This document shows positions 9,170 to 20,339 of a stretch of 40,675 nucleotides of DNA, one piece after another. A program made the position numbers and the translations under genes. Each line of letters begins with the position of its first letter. The stretch's first letter is position 1. Below the pieces are notes generated by a model that was given only the letters and a program-made list of their open reading frames with translations, made no database searches and had not been told where the DNA came from. The stretch covers positions 61,664 to 102,338 of the forward strand of contig JBBHKE010000798.1 in the NCBI GenBank assembly GCA_037447655.1, read 5' to 3'. The stretch comes from Zygnema cylindricum. Lineage: Eukaryota; Streptophyta; Zygnematophyceae; Zygnematales; Zygnemataceae.

Positions 9170-12100
9170 ATGCCGGGCGCCTCATATTCGATAGACCAGC
9201 TCGTCGCTGTGAACGCCTACAATCCGGATATCCTTCCCGAATTAGAACAGTATGTGCGGGAACAGGTAAGAAAAGTTGCCGGTTTTCCACATTTGTGCAA
9301 TTTTTCTAATTATTCAGTAAAGAATTTTGTCTGTCTGTCTTTCGATTCTTGCTTTGTTTCTTCCGCAAGCTTTCAGGGGCCGAAATCCTGAACCCCCAAT
9401 CCTCGACTTTAAACCTACTTTAACACTACATCGGAGAATATGGAACTTATTATTAGTTGTTTCTCCCGCTGAAGGTCGCTTACGGTACCTAGATTCTTTA
9501 TGGAGAGGATTTTTAATTTGTTTGTTCATTCTTTACACCGTATTTTTGTACCTGATACATGTATATGACTGCTTATTTGTATGGATGGGACAGGTGTCAC
9601 AGAGGACATATAATTTGGATGCTAATTTGACACTCCTTCGGTTCTACCAGGTATAGCTTGTATTCGATTGTGAGCACGATTTTCTTAATGAAATGTTTAA
9701 ATTGACCTAGACAATAAACCAAACGAAGGCTCTTTCAATTTCTGTCGAATTTGGAGACTGATTTCCGTTGTCGAGTCGTGACTTTTCAGTGTTCTTGTGT
9801 AACTTTGTTTTAGGGTTAAAAATTAAGTTCTTCTTGTCCAGAGGAAGTTCAAAATTTATTGGTTTTTCTCCCTCGAACAGCTTTTCTCATCAGACCTAAA
9901 ATTTTTGCTCAGACTATTGAGTGGGAGCTGTTCGGTTTTCAAACATGTCACGTGTATTTGACTAATGTCAAAATTATTACTAAAACTAAAAGAAAAACAT
10001 GTTTGGGTTGGGCGGCAGTGTGAACCTCGCAGAGTGAATATGCAAATTTTAACAAATGTCGTTATCAAGGTATGGATTTTGAAACCTTTGTTTTTAATTC
10101 ACTCTCTGGATTCCTGTTTGAAATGAATGTCTTCCATTAAACCGGCTCTATTCAGTCCTTCAGTAAGGAAATGTAATGTCAATCCATGCTCTTCTGTGAC
10201 CTATTGGGACATTAATGGTTGGATGCATCCTTCTAAAGTGAGATTTATAAAGGTTATGCTATATATTATATTGAATCGTTTTAAATTGCGGTTTTGTGTG
10301 CCTAAATTATGCGCACAAACGAGTAAAATAGGTTCAGTGTGGAAATTGCACCTCGAATACGCATTTTATTTTAAGCTGGGAGCGTTACCTTTCAGTTGAT
10401 CCCCTTAGAAAAAGAAAACCCATTGGTCCACAATAAAGTTAAGACATTTGACTGGTCAAAAAATGTTTAACACCAATAGCGGTGGGATAGACATTGTAGT
10501 AATGTGGAAATAACAGCATGATGTGATCTTGACGTCAATCAACAAGACAAGACGCTGTTCTGTCTTCAGTTATTTGTGTGCCGAGCGCACTCCATATTGT
10601 ACGCTGTCAAATTATAGGTATTTTACTAGCGTATAATAAAACCTGCATCGTAAATCTATTGCTGAATGGAGTGGTTAATCAATATTCAAATGGCTATATC
10701 ACCCGAATAGGCTAGATAAATTCTTATCATTATCATTTTTTTTTCACCTCTTAGATGTTCGTTGTCTAGTAATGGATGAGTTATTTTATAGTTGTTTGCT
10801 GTAACGGGCAAACACAGCCTGTAAACATGGTAATGCGTTTTTTTAGGGTGTCTTGGGCCTTTCAGAGATTTTTTTTGGAACAGGGGTTTCTAGAGAGTCT
10901 TGCTTTATGCTTTAAATCATTGTTTAACACAAGGCGACAAGTTTTCCTCAGTTTTATCGTAGCTCTATTTGTTTCTTAGGATCTGGATGTTGATGTGGTT
11001 TTTTCTACCACCGTTATCAGTGTGAACAGTACTGAATCTGAACTTTCGGGATGTGATGGTTTGGCAGTCACTGATGGCGCTGCCGGCCGTGGACTACAAT
11101 CTGTGCATGTTCCTCATACCGGAGAAACTGGTAATCTTCTCTTCCCCCCCCTCTACCTCTCTCTCTCACTCTCTCTCTCTTCCTTCCCTCTCTCCTCCTC
11201 TCCTCCTTCTCCTCTCTCCCCTCTCTTCTCTCCACCTTCCCCCTCAAGGATGCCTGATATGTTCTTTACTCACACTTGTGGTCTCTCTTTTTTCAATTTA
11301 TTGATGAAAGGATTTTGGTCTTCCTTCACGTCTTTCCTCTCTCTTCTTTCCTGTCCTTCCTTTGGGACTTTTCTCTTTGATAAATCGTGGCTATATATTT
11401 CTGAAACAAAGTTTCTTCCTAAACATTCATTTTCTTGTTACTTTTTTAACCTTTTCACTTCCCACCGTTATCTTTGTCAGCCGCTGCGTGGTTTTGGAGA
11501 TGCAAAGGAAAGTCTCAGTAGTAGCTTATTTATTTTTAATATGAGATATCCACTCTTAGTGAAACTTGAAACCCTCGTGTCTCCTTGATTTGCCGCAGCA
11601 ACAGGAGGAGCCTCTCGCGACAATCGCTACATTGGCTCAATTTTTGGAGGTGAGTTTTATTTTGGTTCGATCCAGTAAAGGAACTTATTTCGGTCATTAC
11701 TAGTTATTCTATGCTGTCCCTACAAAACTTGACTGTTGCGACAACAGAAAAGGTTAAAGGCAAATAAATAGATGGCAAATGTTCAAGGTTTTGTCTCTTG
11801 AGAAAGCATTTTTTTTCCGTTTTTAGCCCCTTTCTTTTTCTCTCACTGTAATTAGTTTGGATCATTTCTCAGTCAGTCTTTTGCCTTTCTTTGACAAGTG
11901 CAGATGAAATAAACCCATTGTATTTTATGCAGAAAAGTTCCTTAGACTCCAAGGTTCTGTGTAGATGACCTCCTCTTTTATTCAAATAATTCCAAAGCCA
12001 CATAATTCAACCTCCACATTAATTTCTAATCAAAATTATGGTTGATTCAAGGTTAATTTGAACGATGGTGTTGTCGCTCATGGCTGTTTGTTTCTCTGGA

Positions 12101-14185
12101 CGAACATATTGTTTTAAAACAGGAAAAAATGAATGTAATGGAGGTGTTTCTAATTGCAATTGTTGTTTTGTGCCTTCCATTTGATTATGATTGGATGAGC
12201 AGACAGCTCGCTTCTCAGAATTCTGGAACGAGGCTGCCCGAACTCGGGATTTGATGGAGTCAGTACCCGGTGAGTTTTTTTCCTGACATTTTAGAACTTC
12301 TGTTTTTGGTTTGTTTTTGAACTTCATTTCTAACTTTTTATTTTCGTTTTTTTTTTGGTCGCAACGACGCGGATGTCTACTTATCGGTGCCGCGTATTCA
12401 ATTGTGTCCACGCTATGTGCACACTGACTTGTACAACGAGTGGGACGCATGCTTTTTGTGCCAAGTGCAAGTATTTGTAATTGCACCAAAGTCTTAGGCA
12501 AAGGTGGACGCATGATGTTGAGATATTGACCGCTTTGGAAAATCAGTTTGAGAAAGGAATTCAAAATCGCGGTCATTATGTTTATTCGGATTTCACTCAA
12601 TTTAAGGTCAAACCGAATGAATCAACCGATGATGCTTCAAAGAGACATTATATCATAGTTGAACAGGTGTTGAATAACTGTCGAATTCTCAAAAAATAAT
12701 GACAAGGTGACGGTTTTTATCAACTCGTTACTGGATAAATTGATCTATCTCAAAGAGATCTTTCTATCTAAAGATCAACTGGCTTATGAATTTGTAATTT
12801 ATTACTTGAATTCCAGCGAGGATAACTGATCGAGTTCTTCCCAAAGAAGAATCCGTGGATACAAACTACCTCTATGATTTTAAGAAGAGTCAGTTAAATT
12901 ACCGCTCTGATCGATTAACATTTTATAGTTTGGATCTTTTCTAAGGAGGTTGATGAGTTTATGACTTGTTCATTGCAGGCTTTGAAGAGGCCATCCAGAA
13001 TTATGCGGTCCATGTTCTGTCCATTGGCTACCGAAAAGTTCCTCGTCATGTTCTGGCGGAGGTATGTGGGGAACATGAGACTACTGTCTCGCTGTCAGTG
13101 GAATGCTGACTTGCAAATAATAGAGTTTGTGCGCTAAAGAATGGAAGACGTAGTCAAATTAACCACATGCATCATGCCGCGTCAATTCTGAAGTTCAATG
13201 ATGAAAGGTGAAAAGTACGGTCTATGGGGCTTGCTGGTTGTTGCAGGCAGTGAATATCAACGGCCCTTCACTTGATCGATTTTTGGAGCACCAAAAAAAT
13301 TGGTCTATTTCAGAAGACGGACAGGTGATGTTTTTTTGGTTAACCGTGTCTTTTTTGTTTATTGGTCAACGTACATGTTTTTGTTTGACATTGTGTAGCT
13401 TTGTTTTGTTCGTTTTTCAGGTATTGGTTTGGAACATAGTTCAAAAGTAGGTGAAAGTAGGCCCATACAATATGCCTATTGTACGCAAAACATACAATAT
13501 GGCCTTAAGACCCATATTGTATTGGTTGCAAATTGAAAAATAATAGTAACAGGGTTGAGTTGCACATCGATCGATAGAGAATTAAACGTCATGTCTAAAT
13601 TTTGAAAAACATTCGGACAAATTTTTATTTTTCCGTGAGTTTTGAGGTATTTTTTATTTAAACCGTCAGATTTGGACGATCGGACGGTCGCTGATCAAAG
13701 TAGTGATCTAAGAAGATCGCATGAAAAGCCCATAACACAACTTACAATAAGCCTTACGTCCTCATTTTTTTTTTTTTCCGGGTTTTTTTTCTCGCGGAAT
13801 GTCATCCTATGCCCTGTCAGTTCGCTAAAAAATTTCGTCCGGCGGCGTGCGCTGTACTATGATGATACGTCAGATTTGTACGTTCGTACAAGAGTGTGCA
13901 CAACGCACACACATACAGTATGCTTACTCTACGCGAGTTTTGTGCCAAGTTTTGTGCGCCTACCAAAGGCCTACCATAAAAACGCCTACTTTTGAACTAT
14001 GGTTTGGAAGGAAAATATAGTTGACTTTCGTCTGCATGTTCATATCTTGACACGCCGTTTTGTTTTTGCCACAGGATATTGAACTTCCTAAGAATGAAGA
14101 CAACTATCCCGGTTTACGACGAAATATTGGAGATAGCATACCTTTAGAGCAAGTTGCCAGGTTATTTCCTATATTGTCGCAGTAG
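9170..14185 (+). CDS. EIF3K: Translation initiation factor eIF3 subunit K
   Basis: eIF3k is a small PCI-domain subunit of the eIF3 complex, which binds the 40S ribosomal subunit in the cytosol during initiation. I assembled nine exons: 9170-9265, 9594-9650, 10019-10069, 11068-11130, 11599-11649, 12203-12269, 12979-13061, 13247-13324 and 14075-14185. All introns are GT-AG and the frame stays open, giving 218 residues, the usual family length. Recognisable family segments are LVAVNAYNPDILPELEQYV, ALPAVDYNLCMFLIPEK, QFLETARFSEFWNEA and IPLEQVARLFPIL. The 17-codon exon 3 and its neighbours were placed by similarity to plant eIF3k remembered from the family. The ATG follows a pyrimidine-rich leader. 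Intron 4 has a CT-rich run and intron 8 carries a hAT-type MITE. Confidence 0.95.
11145..11250 (+). repeat. CT-rich low-complexity tract in eIF3k intron 4
   Basis: A run of CTCTCT, CCTCC and TCTCCC on the + strand, starting 15 bases after the intron 4 donor. Long open frames across it are compositional artefacts. Confidence 0.8.
13427..14009. mobile_element. hAT-type MITE, copy 2, in eIF3k intron 8
   Basis: The 567-bp element (13435-14001) starts CATAGTTCAAAAGTAGG and ends CCTACTTTTGAACTATG, an exact 17-bp inverted repeat. It is flanked by perfect 8-bp duplications GTTTGGAA (13427-13434 and 14002-14009). It aligns along its whole length with copy 1 at 5509, with few differences, so both insertions are fairly recent. 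It lies 73 bp before the acceptor of the last eIF3k exon. Confidence 0.9.
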
Positions 14186-15064
14186 ACTTAGAGCAAGGAC
14201 TTTCTCTTTCTGTTGGTCTACTTTTTTTTTTTTTTTTGTAACTACAAAATACAAACAAGTTGTACTCAGTGGGGATTTGCCTTTATTGTCAATCTTCTTA
14301 TGGAGCCATCAATGTTTTGATATCGGTTCGCTTATGCAGCGAAAGAGGGTCTAAAATAGATCAAAGGTTCGAAAATGTGTTATTTTACCTGCTCTCATGG
14401 CGAGATAAATAAAGACGGAAAAGTTGTAGAAGACTGCCATCATTTACCGCATTCTTGAATGTGCGAGGCTATGTCTCACAGTTGCCGGTCCATCAGAATG
14501 CAGGATGTGTAATTGTATTTCTATTCAAAAAGCTCATCAGCAGCAGGCATCGTGACTTCACCTGCTTCATTGCCACTATGACATCATTCAAAGAAACAAT
14601 TTTACTTATTATTTGTACAAATCTGCCTTTTGCTACTCCAGAAACCCGGAACGCTTATCTTCAATGCAACTTGCCAATTTGATACAAGGAGGTCAGTCGA
14701 CATGGTTGCTTGCAAGCTTAATCGAATAAATGTATCCAGCAGTGCATGCATGCTACAAACAAAGAGGGTTGTGTTTGTGAAAACAAATGCAGTTGAAAGT
14801 CACAGAATTGATCCTTAACAAAAAAAATCATATCAAAAGTTGAATAAAAGGGTAAACAGCAAATTTGTAAAATCATGTTAAATCTGTGGTTAAATATTGG
14901 AAATATATGCCTTTCAATAACTACACCCAATTTAGAGCTGATTTTCATAACATTTACTTCATATCGCCTAAACAAAAATAGAAAAGCACCAGAAAAAATA
15001 ATGTTGTCCAATTGTTAGTATGCTCTTTCCAAGAATGTAGACCTCTGTTCCACTGCTGACTAAT
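14186..15064. other. Convergent 3' flanks of eIF3k and the one-helix protein gene
   Basis: No gene was found. The interval separates the eIF3k stop (+) from the stop of the minus-strand one-helix protein, so it must hold both 3' UTRs. T-rich (14222-14238) and A-rich (14818-14828) tracts are present. No polyadenylation signal was assigned with confidence. Confidence 0.5.
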
Positions 15065-18000
15065 TCACAGGGATGACGAAAGTTGTTCAAAAAATGTCGC
15101 GACGGTATCCAAGTAGCTAGCCACCTGCGCACCGCCACAACATGCCCCTTCAAACCAGTCAGATTGTTCAAGACAGGCGAGAGATTGTTCAAAACAGTAG
15201 GATTGTTAAAACAGTGAGAATGTTGACGAGCTGAGATCATTCATGAGCACACTTTGAATAGATGGCCATAAATAACCAGTATTGTGGCGCCACTTTTTTC
15301 ATTTCAGTGTAAATTGGAGACTACGTAGGGTGTGGCACAGTCAAAACACTTTGAGAGGACAAACATCGAGTATTTGTCATTGCAGCGCTGGTCATTAATA
15401 TGCTCCAACCAAACGGGTACTTCAGGAATGAGGACATCTCACTCCAAGACTTCAAAAATCGCCCAGAAATAGAATCACTTATTAAGAAATCCACACTGTA
15501 GGAAATTCCAAGAAATGCATCATACCTTCAATGAACCAAATATCACTCCTTTCGCACAACATATTTACGTTCCTTGATCTTTATGTTCCAGCTTCAGAGA
15601 GTTACGCGGGGTCAATTACACAATAGATATCATGGAAAAAAACTGGGACATGCAAACCATTTCACGTTCTCCCACTGCCTATAGGTGATTTCTAACTTCA
15701 AGTAACGCTTATTTGTGAATGCCCAATCGAGTGAAGGTGTTTACACCCTTGCCCATACGTTTTGTGCTCTAGAACCTATCGATGTAATTCTTCTTAAATG
15801 TGAAAAGTTCCAATATTTCAGTCATTTGAATCAGTAATATGTGGTTTTGTGAATAAGGAAATAATCACCATTACCTGTGCAATAATGCCTTGTCCTGTCC
15901 TGCCCTCCACTATGACTCCAGCAGCCAGTCCAATCATGGCCCATCCTCCGTTGATAGCTTCTGTACGTCGTTGGCGCTGCAGAAGCAACATCAGAAATAA
16001 AAGTGAACAACTGTACACCGTGAATCGCCATTAGTGAAACAGCTACCCTGTTCAGCTCAACGCCAGTTCAGCAATTAATATATTGCGTTTCAAATCATGA
16101 ACTTTTGGTGATGAATTTTTAAGAAATTTGGACTTCTGCTTCATATTAGTTACAAAGCGTTCAGTTTTGAAGCTTTCTATTGGCCGAGAGCATCTTGTCG
16201 TTGTACGTTGCATTTTTCATTTTTTTGAACTTTTATTAATAAACAATATTTGGAAAGTTCAGCTCCACTATACCCTATTTATTAGAAGTTTATAGGGATG
16301 GCTGTTCAATGGCGCTAAGAACACTAATTCTGTGAAGGTTTTTTTGCCCTAGACCACAAAATATTGTAAAGGAGTTTTTTCTTGACGCTACTGCTGTAAA
16401 CGGGTCAACATCAACCAGGTCATCTTGAAACTAAACCGGAATCAATAAGAAATAATATTAACCCCACGCTCACAATTTCTTTACTCTAATAGCGATTCAC
16501 AGTGTATTTCAGCTCTTTCAAGATACCCTCGCCTCTCTGGCAAAGGCTCTCATGCAGTACAATTAATCTTGCAGGTCCCTTAGGCAGATAACTAACAGTG
16601 TACATGGATACCGTACAAGCTCTAAACCAAATCCAAATCCTAAAGATATGATGCGGTTAGACTGGGAGGTGGTTTGACTTTAAAAATTTGAGTCATGAAA
16701 AATACACTGCCCCATTGCTGTTAGTAATGTTGGGTATCGAGGGCCCCTTGCCGATATTCGATATGTACCAAAATTTGGGTAACCGATAATCGATATATCG
16801 AGGACCTTAATATCGCGATATTTCTGCGATATATCAGCCGATATTCACGATATATTTCAATCGCGATATATTGAAGTAACGCTAGGTCAAAAAAATTTCC
16901 CCACATCCCCCCCCCCCCCGTGGCGCGAGCTCAGTTGGGGGGGGGGCGCAAAGATTTTCCGTACGTTATTCCGTACTGGATCTGTACGGACACCCACCTT
17001 TTACCAAATATATCGCGATATAATATGTTGGTCCCGGTACGATACATCGAGGCCTCTGACCGATCGATAATCGATATATCAAATATCAAACTTATCGCGA
17101 TATGATTTTACCCGATACCCAACATTAGCTGTTAATGTAAAGGAATTAATAGTGTAAATGCGACATTACAATGTATACTACTAATTTAGTGAAGGAAGAC
17201 ACGGCGACTTGTAGTCCACTCCATTGTTAATACTATTTTGTGATTTTTAGTCACAAAAAGCATGACCTAATTAGTGTTATTAAGCCAAATAGCAGAGTAC
17301 ACTGCCCATCGCTATTAGACTTACTCACTTTGCTTCGAGGGGGTGTTTCTTTATCCAAAATCATAAACAAGCGTTAATAAAAAGTTTCCAAAATGGAGCC
17401 ACGTGGCAGCACATAATTCAATGCAGACAATTCTAATAAACTACCAATGCTAATAATTCATTAACTCTAATAGTGATGGGCGGTGTAGTCATTGTTCCGA
17501 GATTAAAGGTCTACCTGCTTTGCGGCCATCTGTAGTCTCCGTTGCATGTCTTCCTCCGCCATCCGTTTCGCAACGACCGGATCGACCAAGAGAACTTCCT
17601 TCACCGGAACCTTTCGACGAAGTTTAGGAGGCGATGTTCCCAAGCTGCTCCCTGACTGCCAGAAAAGACATCAGTCTCAGCCTCAAGGAAAAGGCTAGCG
17701 GTAACTGTGTGGAAAAAGTAACCTCACTTAAATAGCTTCTCAAATTGTCAAGGAGAATTAAAAGCCAGGCTTGCGAGAGACAAGCACTTCACAACATAAC
17801 TGTCATTTACATGGACGTCGAAACATAGAAATTTGGCTCTTGAGTCCATTCAACAAATTTAACAATTAAATAAAGCAAAAAAAAAAAAAAACTTAGAACA
17901 AGGGGAAACACACCTCTGCTGACATCACAATTCTTCCCCTCCTTTCAGTCCGGCGAATAGGTGCTGTATTCATGCCCTCATACAAAAGACGACGTTAAAA

Positions 18001-18501
18001 TATTTTGACTAAAGCATTTATTTTACAAGAACGGACAATATAGAAAATAAATCTAAAAAAAAAACCTGATCTTCACTGACAAAATTGTGAGCCTTAGAAT
18101 TTTCTCCATCACTCCAGAAAGTAGTTAGCCATATTTTAACTAGAATTGCCAATATTCCTGCTAAGAAGTGGCGATACTCCTACATGAGCTGCCAGTATTT
18201 CTACTTAAATTGACGATTTTCCTCCTTGCGTAGTGATAAAGTGACAACTTTCCCACTTGAGGTGCACAGAGAAAGATATAACAGAACGAAATAGGGCTAG
18301 ATCTGAAGAAAACAGAAATAATGGAATAAAACGACTAACAAGCTGCTCACCTTCAAAAGAAAACGGAATGTGAGATCTACTGCTCCTCAATCCCCCCAAA
18401 TGGTCTCCAAAAGGTCTTTTACTGACTTGCTTCCCATAACAGTTCACAGCGTCCAGTTTTACCGAAGAAAGTTGTGCAATTACTTGACTCTCAAGAGCCA
18501 T
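15065..18501 (-). CDS. Plastid one-helix light-harvesting-like protein (HLIP/OHP type)
   Basis: Proteins of this family sit in the thylakoid membrane, bind chlorophyll and carotenoid, and help assemble or protect photosystems. Six exons are proposed: 18501-18351, 18103-18066 (least certain), 17976-17914, 17655-17515, 15976-15875 and 15124-15065, giving 184 residues. The first 80 or so residues look like a plastid transit peptide ending near RRGRIVMSAE. The single helix starts with EAINGGWAMIGLAAGVIVEG (residues 137-156), followed by RTGQGIIAQ and a short tail VASYLDTVATFF. It keeps the chlorophyll-binding pattern ExxNGxxAMxG, but the usual Arg after NG is Gly (residue 142). Intron 4 (1.5 kb) is full of MITEs. 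Exons 4 to 6 join in phase 0. The start is the first ATG of the leader frame. Confidence 0.82.
16014..16506. mobile_element. Tc1/mariner-type MITE (489 bp) in the one-helix gene intron
   Basis: The element (16016-16504) starts CACCGTGAATCGCCATTAGT. It ends CTCTAATAGCGATTCACAGTG, the inverse of the start with three mismatches over 21 bases. TA flanks both ends (16014-16015, 16505-16506). No coding capacity. Confidence 0.8.
16703..16724. repeat. Left end of a mariner-type MITE broken by a hAT-type MITE
   Basis: TA then CACTGCCCCATTGCTGTTAG matches the termini of the elements at 17300 and 21289. The sequence is then interrupted at 16725 by the 403-bp element. Sequence resumes at 17128 with GCTGTTAATG. 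The right end of the host element was not clearly found; TTAATAGTGTA near 17145-17156 may be a worn remnant. Confidence 0.5.
16717..17135. mobile_element. Palindrome-rich hAT-type MITE (403 bp), nested
   Basis: The element (16725-17127) has perfect 15-bp ends, TAATGTTGGGTATCG and its inverse. It is flanked by near-identical 8-bp repeats GCTGTTAG (16717-16724) and GCTGTTAA (17128-17135). The interior is a foldback of GATATATCG and TATCGCGATA strings with a central C13...G10 hairpin (16907-16946) and TCCGTAC repeats. The copy at 40126-40450 has the same design; relics lie at 2020 and 4905. Confidence 0.75.
17298..17487. mobile_element. Tc1/mariner-type MITE (186 bp)
   Basis: The element (17300-17485) begins CACTGCCCATCGCTATTAGA and ends TCTAATAGTGATGGGCGGTG. 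These are inverted repeats with two mismatches in 20 and TA on both sides. It lies 27 bp beyond the donor of one-helix gene exon 4. Its interior resembles that of the relic at 24131-24270 (AAAATCATAAA, GTTAATAA, GAGCCAC). Confidence 0.8.
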
Positions 18502-19329
18502 AGTTGCCAGCTCTGAGGAAAAAAAAAAGAAAAAAAAGATGCTTACGAAAAACTTTTACTTATTGTGCAAACATGGATGTATACTGCACCAAAACTAATA
18601 AGAGTGTCGACCGAGACAGTCACAAACACGAATGGGAGAGCAATGTCCGGAGTCAGAAAGGTTGGCACAAATTCTTAAAAACAATCGTTACTCTTTTAGG
18701 TTAAGGTCGTCTACGAAATGAAAAGCGTGGGTTTCCATAGGAGGGAGAATGCACCGTGGAAAATGGATAAATGGATCGCAGCTTTCCGGCGTCAATTTCG
18801 AGGATCGCCCTTGAACTTCAATAAGTGTCGCAATAGATCTCATCCTCGTTGCCACGTTTCACCTCATGTGGCAAGCGACAAATCAGAACGAGCCTAACGT
18901 CGGGCAGAGGGAAAATTCACAACCTCTACTTTAGGCATTTAAATTTTAACAGAGTCATAAGCACATAGCAACTGAGAGCACGTTATGACGTGTCAATGAT
19001 GTTTTCATTTTGTGACGCGAAACTTGTGCTGCCCGACCTCCACAAAAATTAAAGGAACAGAAAAAAAAGTTTCCTGTCGACTGCCAGGAAGACGACAAAT
19101 CTGCTGGTTTTTAATGGGCATACGAATTTTAGGGCCGTAACTTGTAGGAAAATTATCCCATTTCAACGCTGATCGGACGGCCGATATCCACTATTTGAGA
19201 TTCTTGTGGGATTATCAGCACTTCCCACTCTCCCCGTGATTCTGCGTGTTCTTTTGACAAGTTCAATTACACTGCCTTTCCCCTCTCACCATCTGCGTTT
19301 CTTAGTCTATTTTTTTCTCTCCTGTCGCC
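18502..19329. promoter_or_regulatory. Divergent intergenic region between two plastid-protein genes
   Basis: This 828-bp region separates the start of the minus-strand one-helix protein from the start of the plus-strand plastid-type protein. It presumably holds both promoters. I did not identify a TATA box or a named light-response element with confidence. Shared regulation is an inference from the head-to-head arrangement alone. Confidence 0.45.
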
Positions 19330-20339
19330 ATGGCTGCATCAGCCACAACCAGCTTCACGTGCTGCGGTGCTACCTTGCCATCTCACAAAGAAACATCACT
19401 GCCGTTTTCTGGTGCTCGCTGCAGCCTTCTTGGAGCTCCCTTGAATCGAAGAGACAAACTCCGACAGCAGCAAATACGTGGCAGTAGGAGAAGCTCTTCC
19501 AGAATTAAATATGTCACGCGAATGTCTCTCATGGGGGAAGATCCGGAATGGAGCAACGATGATTTCATTGTTCTCGGTCTTGCTCACTGTTTTGTGAAAG
19601 ATGCGGATGGTCGCCTGCAAGACTGTTTTGTTGTCGAGCCTATTCCTGCTGGTGCAGTGGAGTGTATGGATAATGGCGGCGTGACCTGCTACCTTCATGC
19701 TTGTGGCTCGCGGCTCGGGACAGCTCTGAAGCAGGACGCCACTTTGCTGCCAACGGAGTTCCACGGAGGAAAATTTTGTGAAGATTTTGAGTTTCGAACA
19801 CGCTGTGCTTCTCGGACATGGAAGAGACAGCACGCGCAGGAAAATTTGATGTAAGTTTCCATGTGGATGCCTTCTGGTAGCTTTTATTTGCAGGGGCTTG
19901 TCAGGCTGACTCCTGTTTTCGTCAGGCAGTGGACTAGCAAATAATTTCTGTTGAAATTTTAGTAGTATAAACTTCATTATAATGACATAGAACTGGATTG
20001 AGGATTAGCATAGAACTGTTCAGGGTTGAAATTGGAAAATTGAAGTTGGTATTGATGATGTTTTTAATTTTTAACAGTGCATTTTAATGCCTGTTAGTTA
20101 AGTACATGTCGAGGGGTAGGTGGACAATTTTTGAAATAAGGGGGGTGCATTGCAGGTCACTGGTAGCTGATGGCATTGTGCGGTCAGACTGGAATTTCAA
20201 TTTGGATGATAAACGCATCCTAAATATGGAGTACGAGGTGAACGACTCGGATAACATCAAGCAAGACTTGAGTATTGACGTCTATGGAAGGAGTGAGGAA
20301 AATGAAGAGAAGGAGGTCGAGAAGTTGTACAATGTTTGA
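19330..20339 (+). CDS. Plastid-type protein of unknown function
   Basis: Two exons, 19330-19850 and 20156-20339, join in phase 2 across a GTAAGT...TTGCAG intron and give 234 residues. The first 60 or so residues are rich in Ser, Ala, Arg and poor in acids (MAASATTSFTCCGATLPSH, then RRSSSRIKYVTRMS), as in plastid transit peptides. The mature part starts around GEDPEWSNDDFIVLGLAHCF. It continues CFVVEPIPAGAVECM and a Cys-containing FCEDFEFRTR segment, and ends in an acidic tail. No transmembrane helix or known catalytic motif is seen. The DPEW...FVVEPIPA core looks like a conserved domain, but I cannot name the family. Its neighbour, head to head, is the one-helix protein. Confidence 0.75.

Noticed and set aside
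10995-11588. 197-codon plus-strand frame with Ser/Pro/Leu-rich sequence
   Set aside because: It spans eIF3k exon 4 in a different frame and the CT-rich intron 4; a composition artefact.
12019-12600. 193-codon minus-strand frame
   Set aside because: It overlaps eIF3k exon 6 on the opposite strand and has no family motif.
13421-13434. Short extra eIF3k exon after TTTTTCAG at 13420
   Set aside because: Exon 8 joins exon 9 in phase 0 and matches the family spacing (DGQ then DIELPKNE). The site leads directly into the MITE.
16907-16946. C13/G10 tract as a G-quadruplex regulator of the one-helix gene
   Set aside because: It lies inside the MITE and is best read as part of its foldback. Homopolymer length is also prone to sequencing error.
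19396-19977. 193-codon minus-strand frame opposite the plastid-type protein
   Set aside because: It is a shadow of the plus-strand exon, which has a transit-like leader and a phase-consistent splice.
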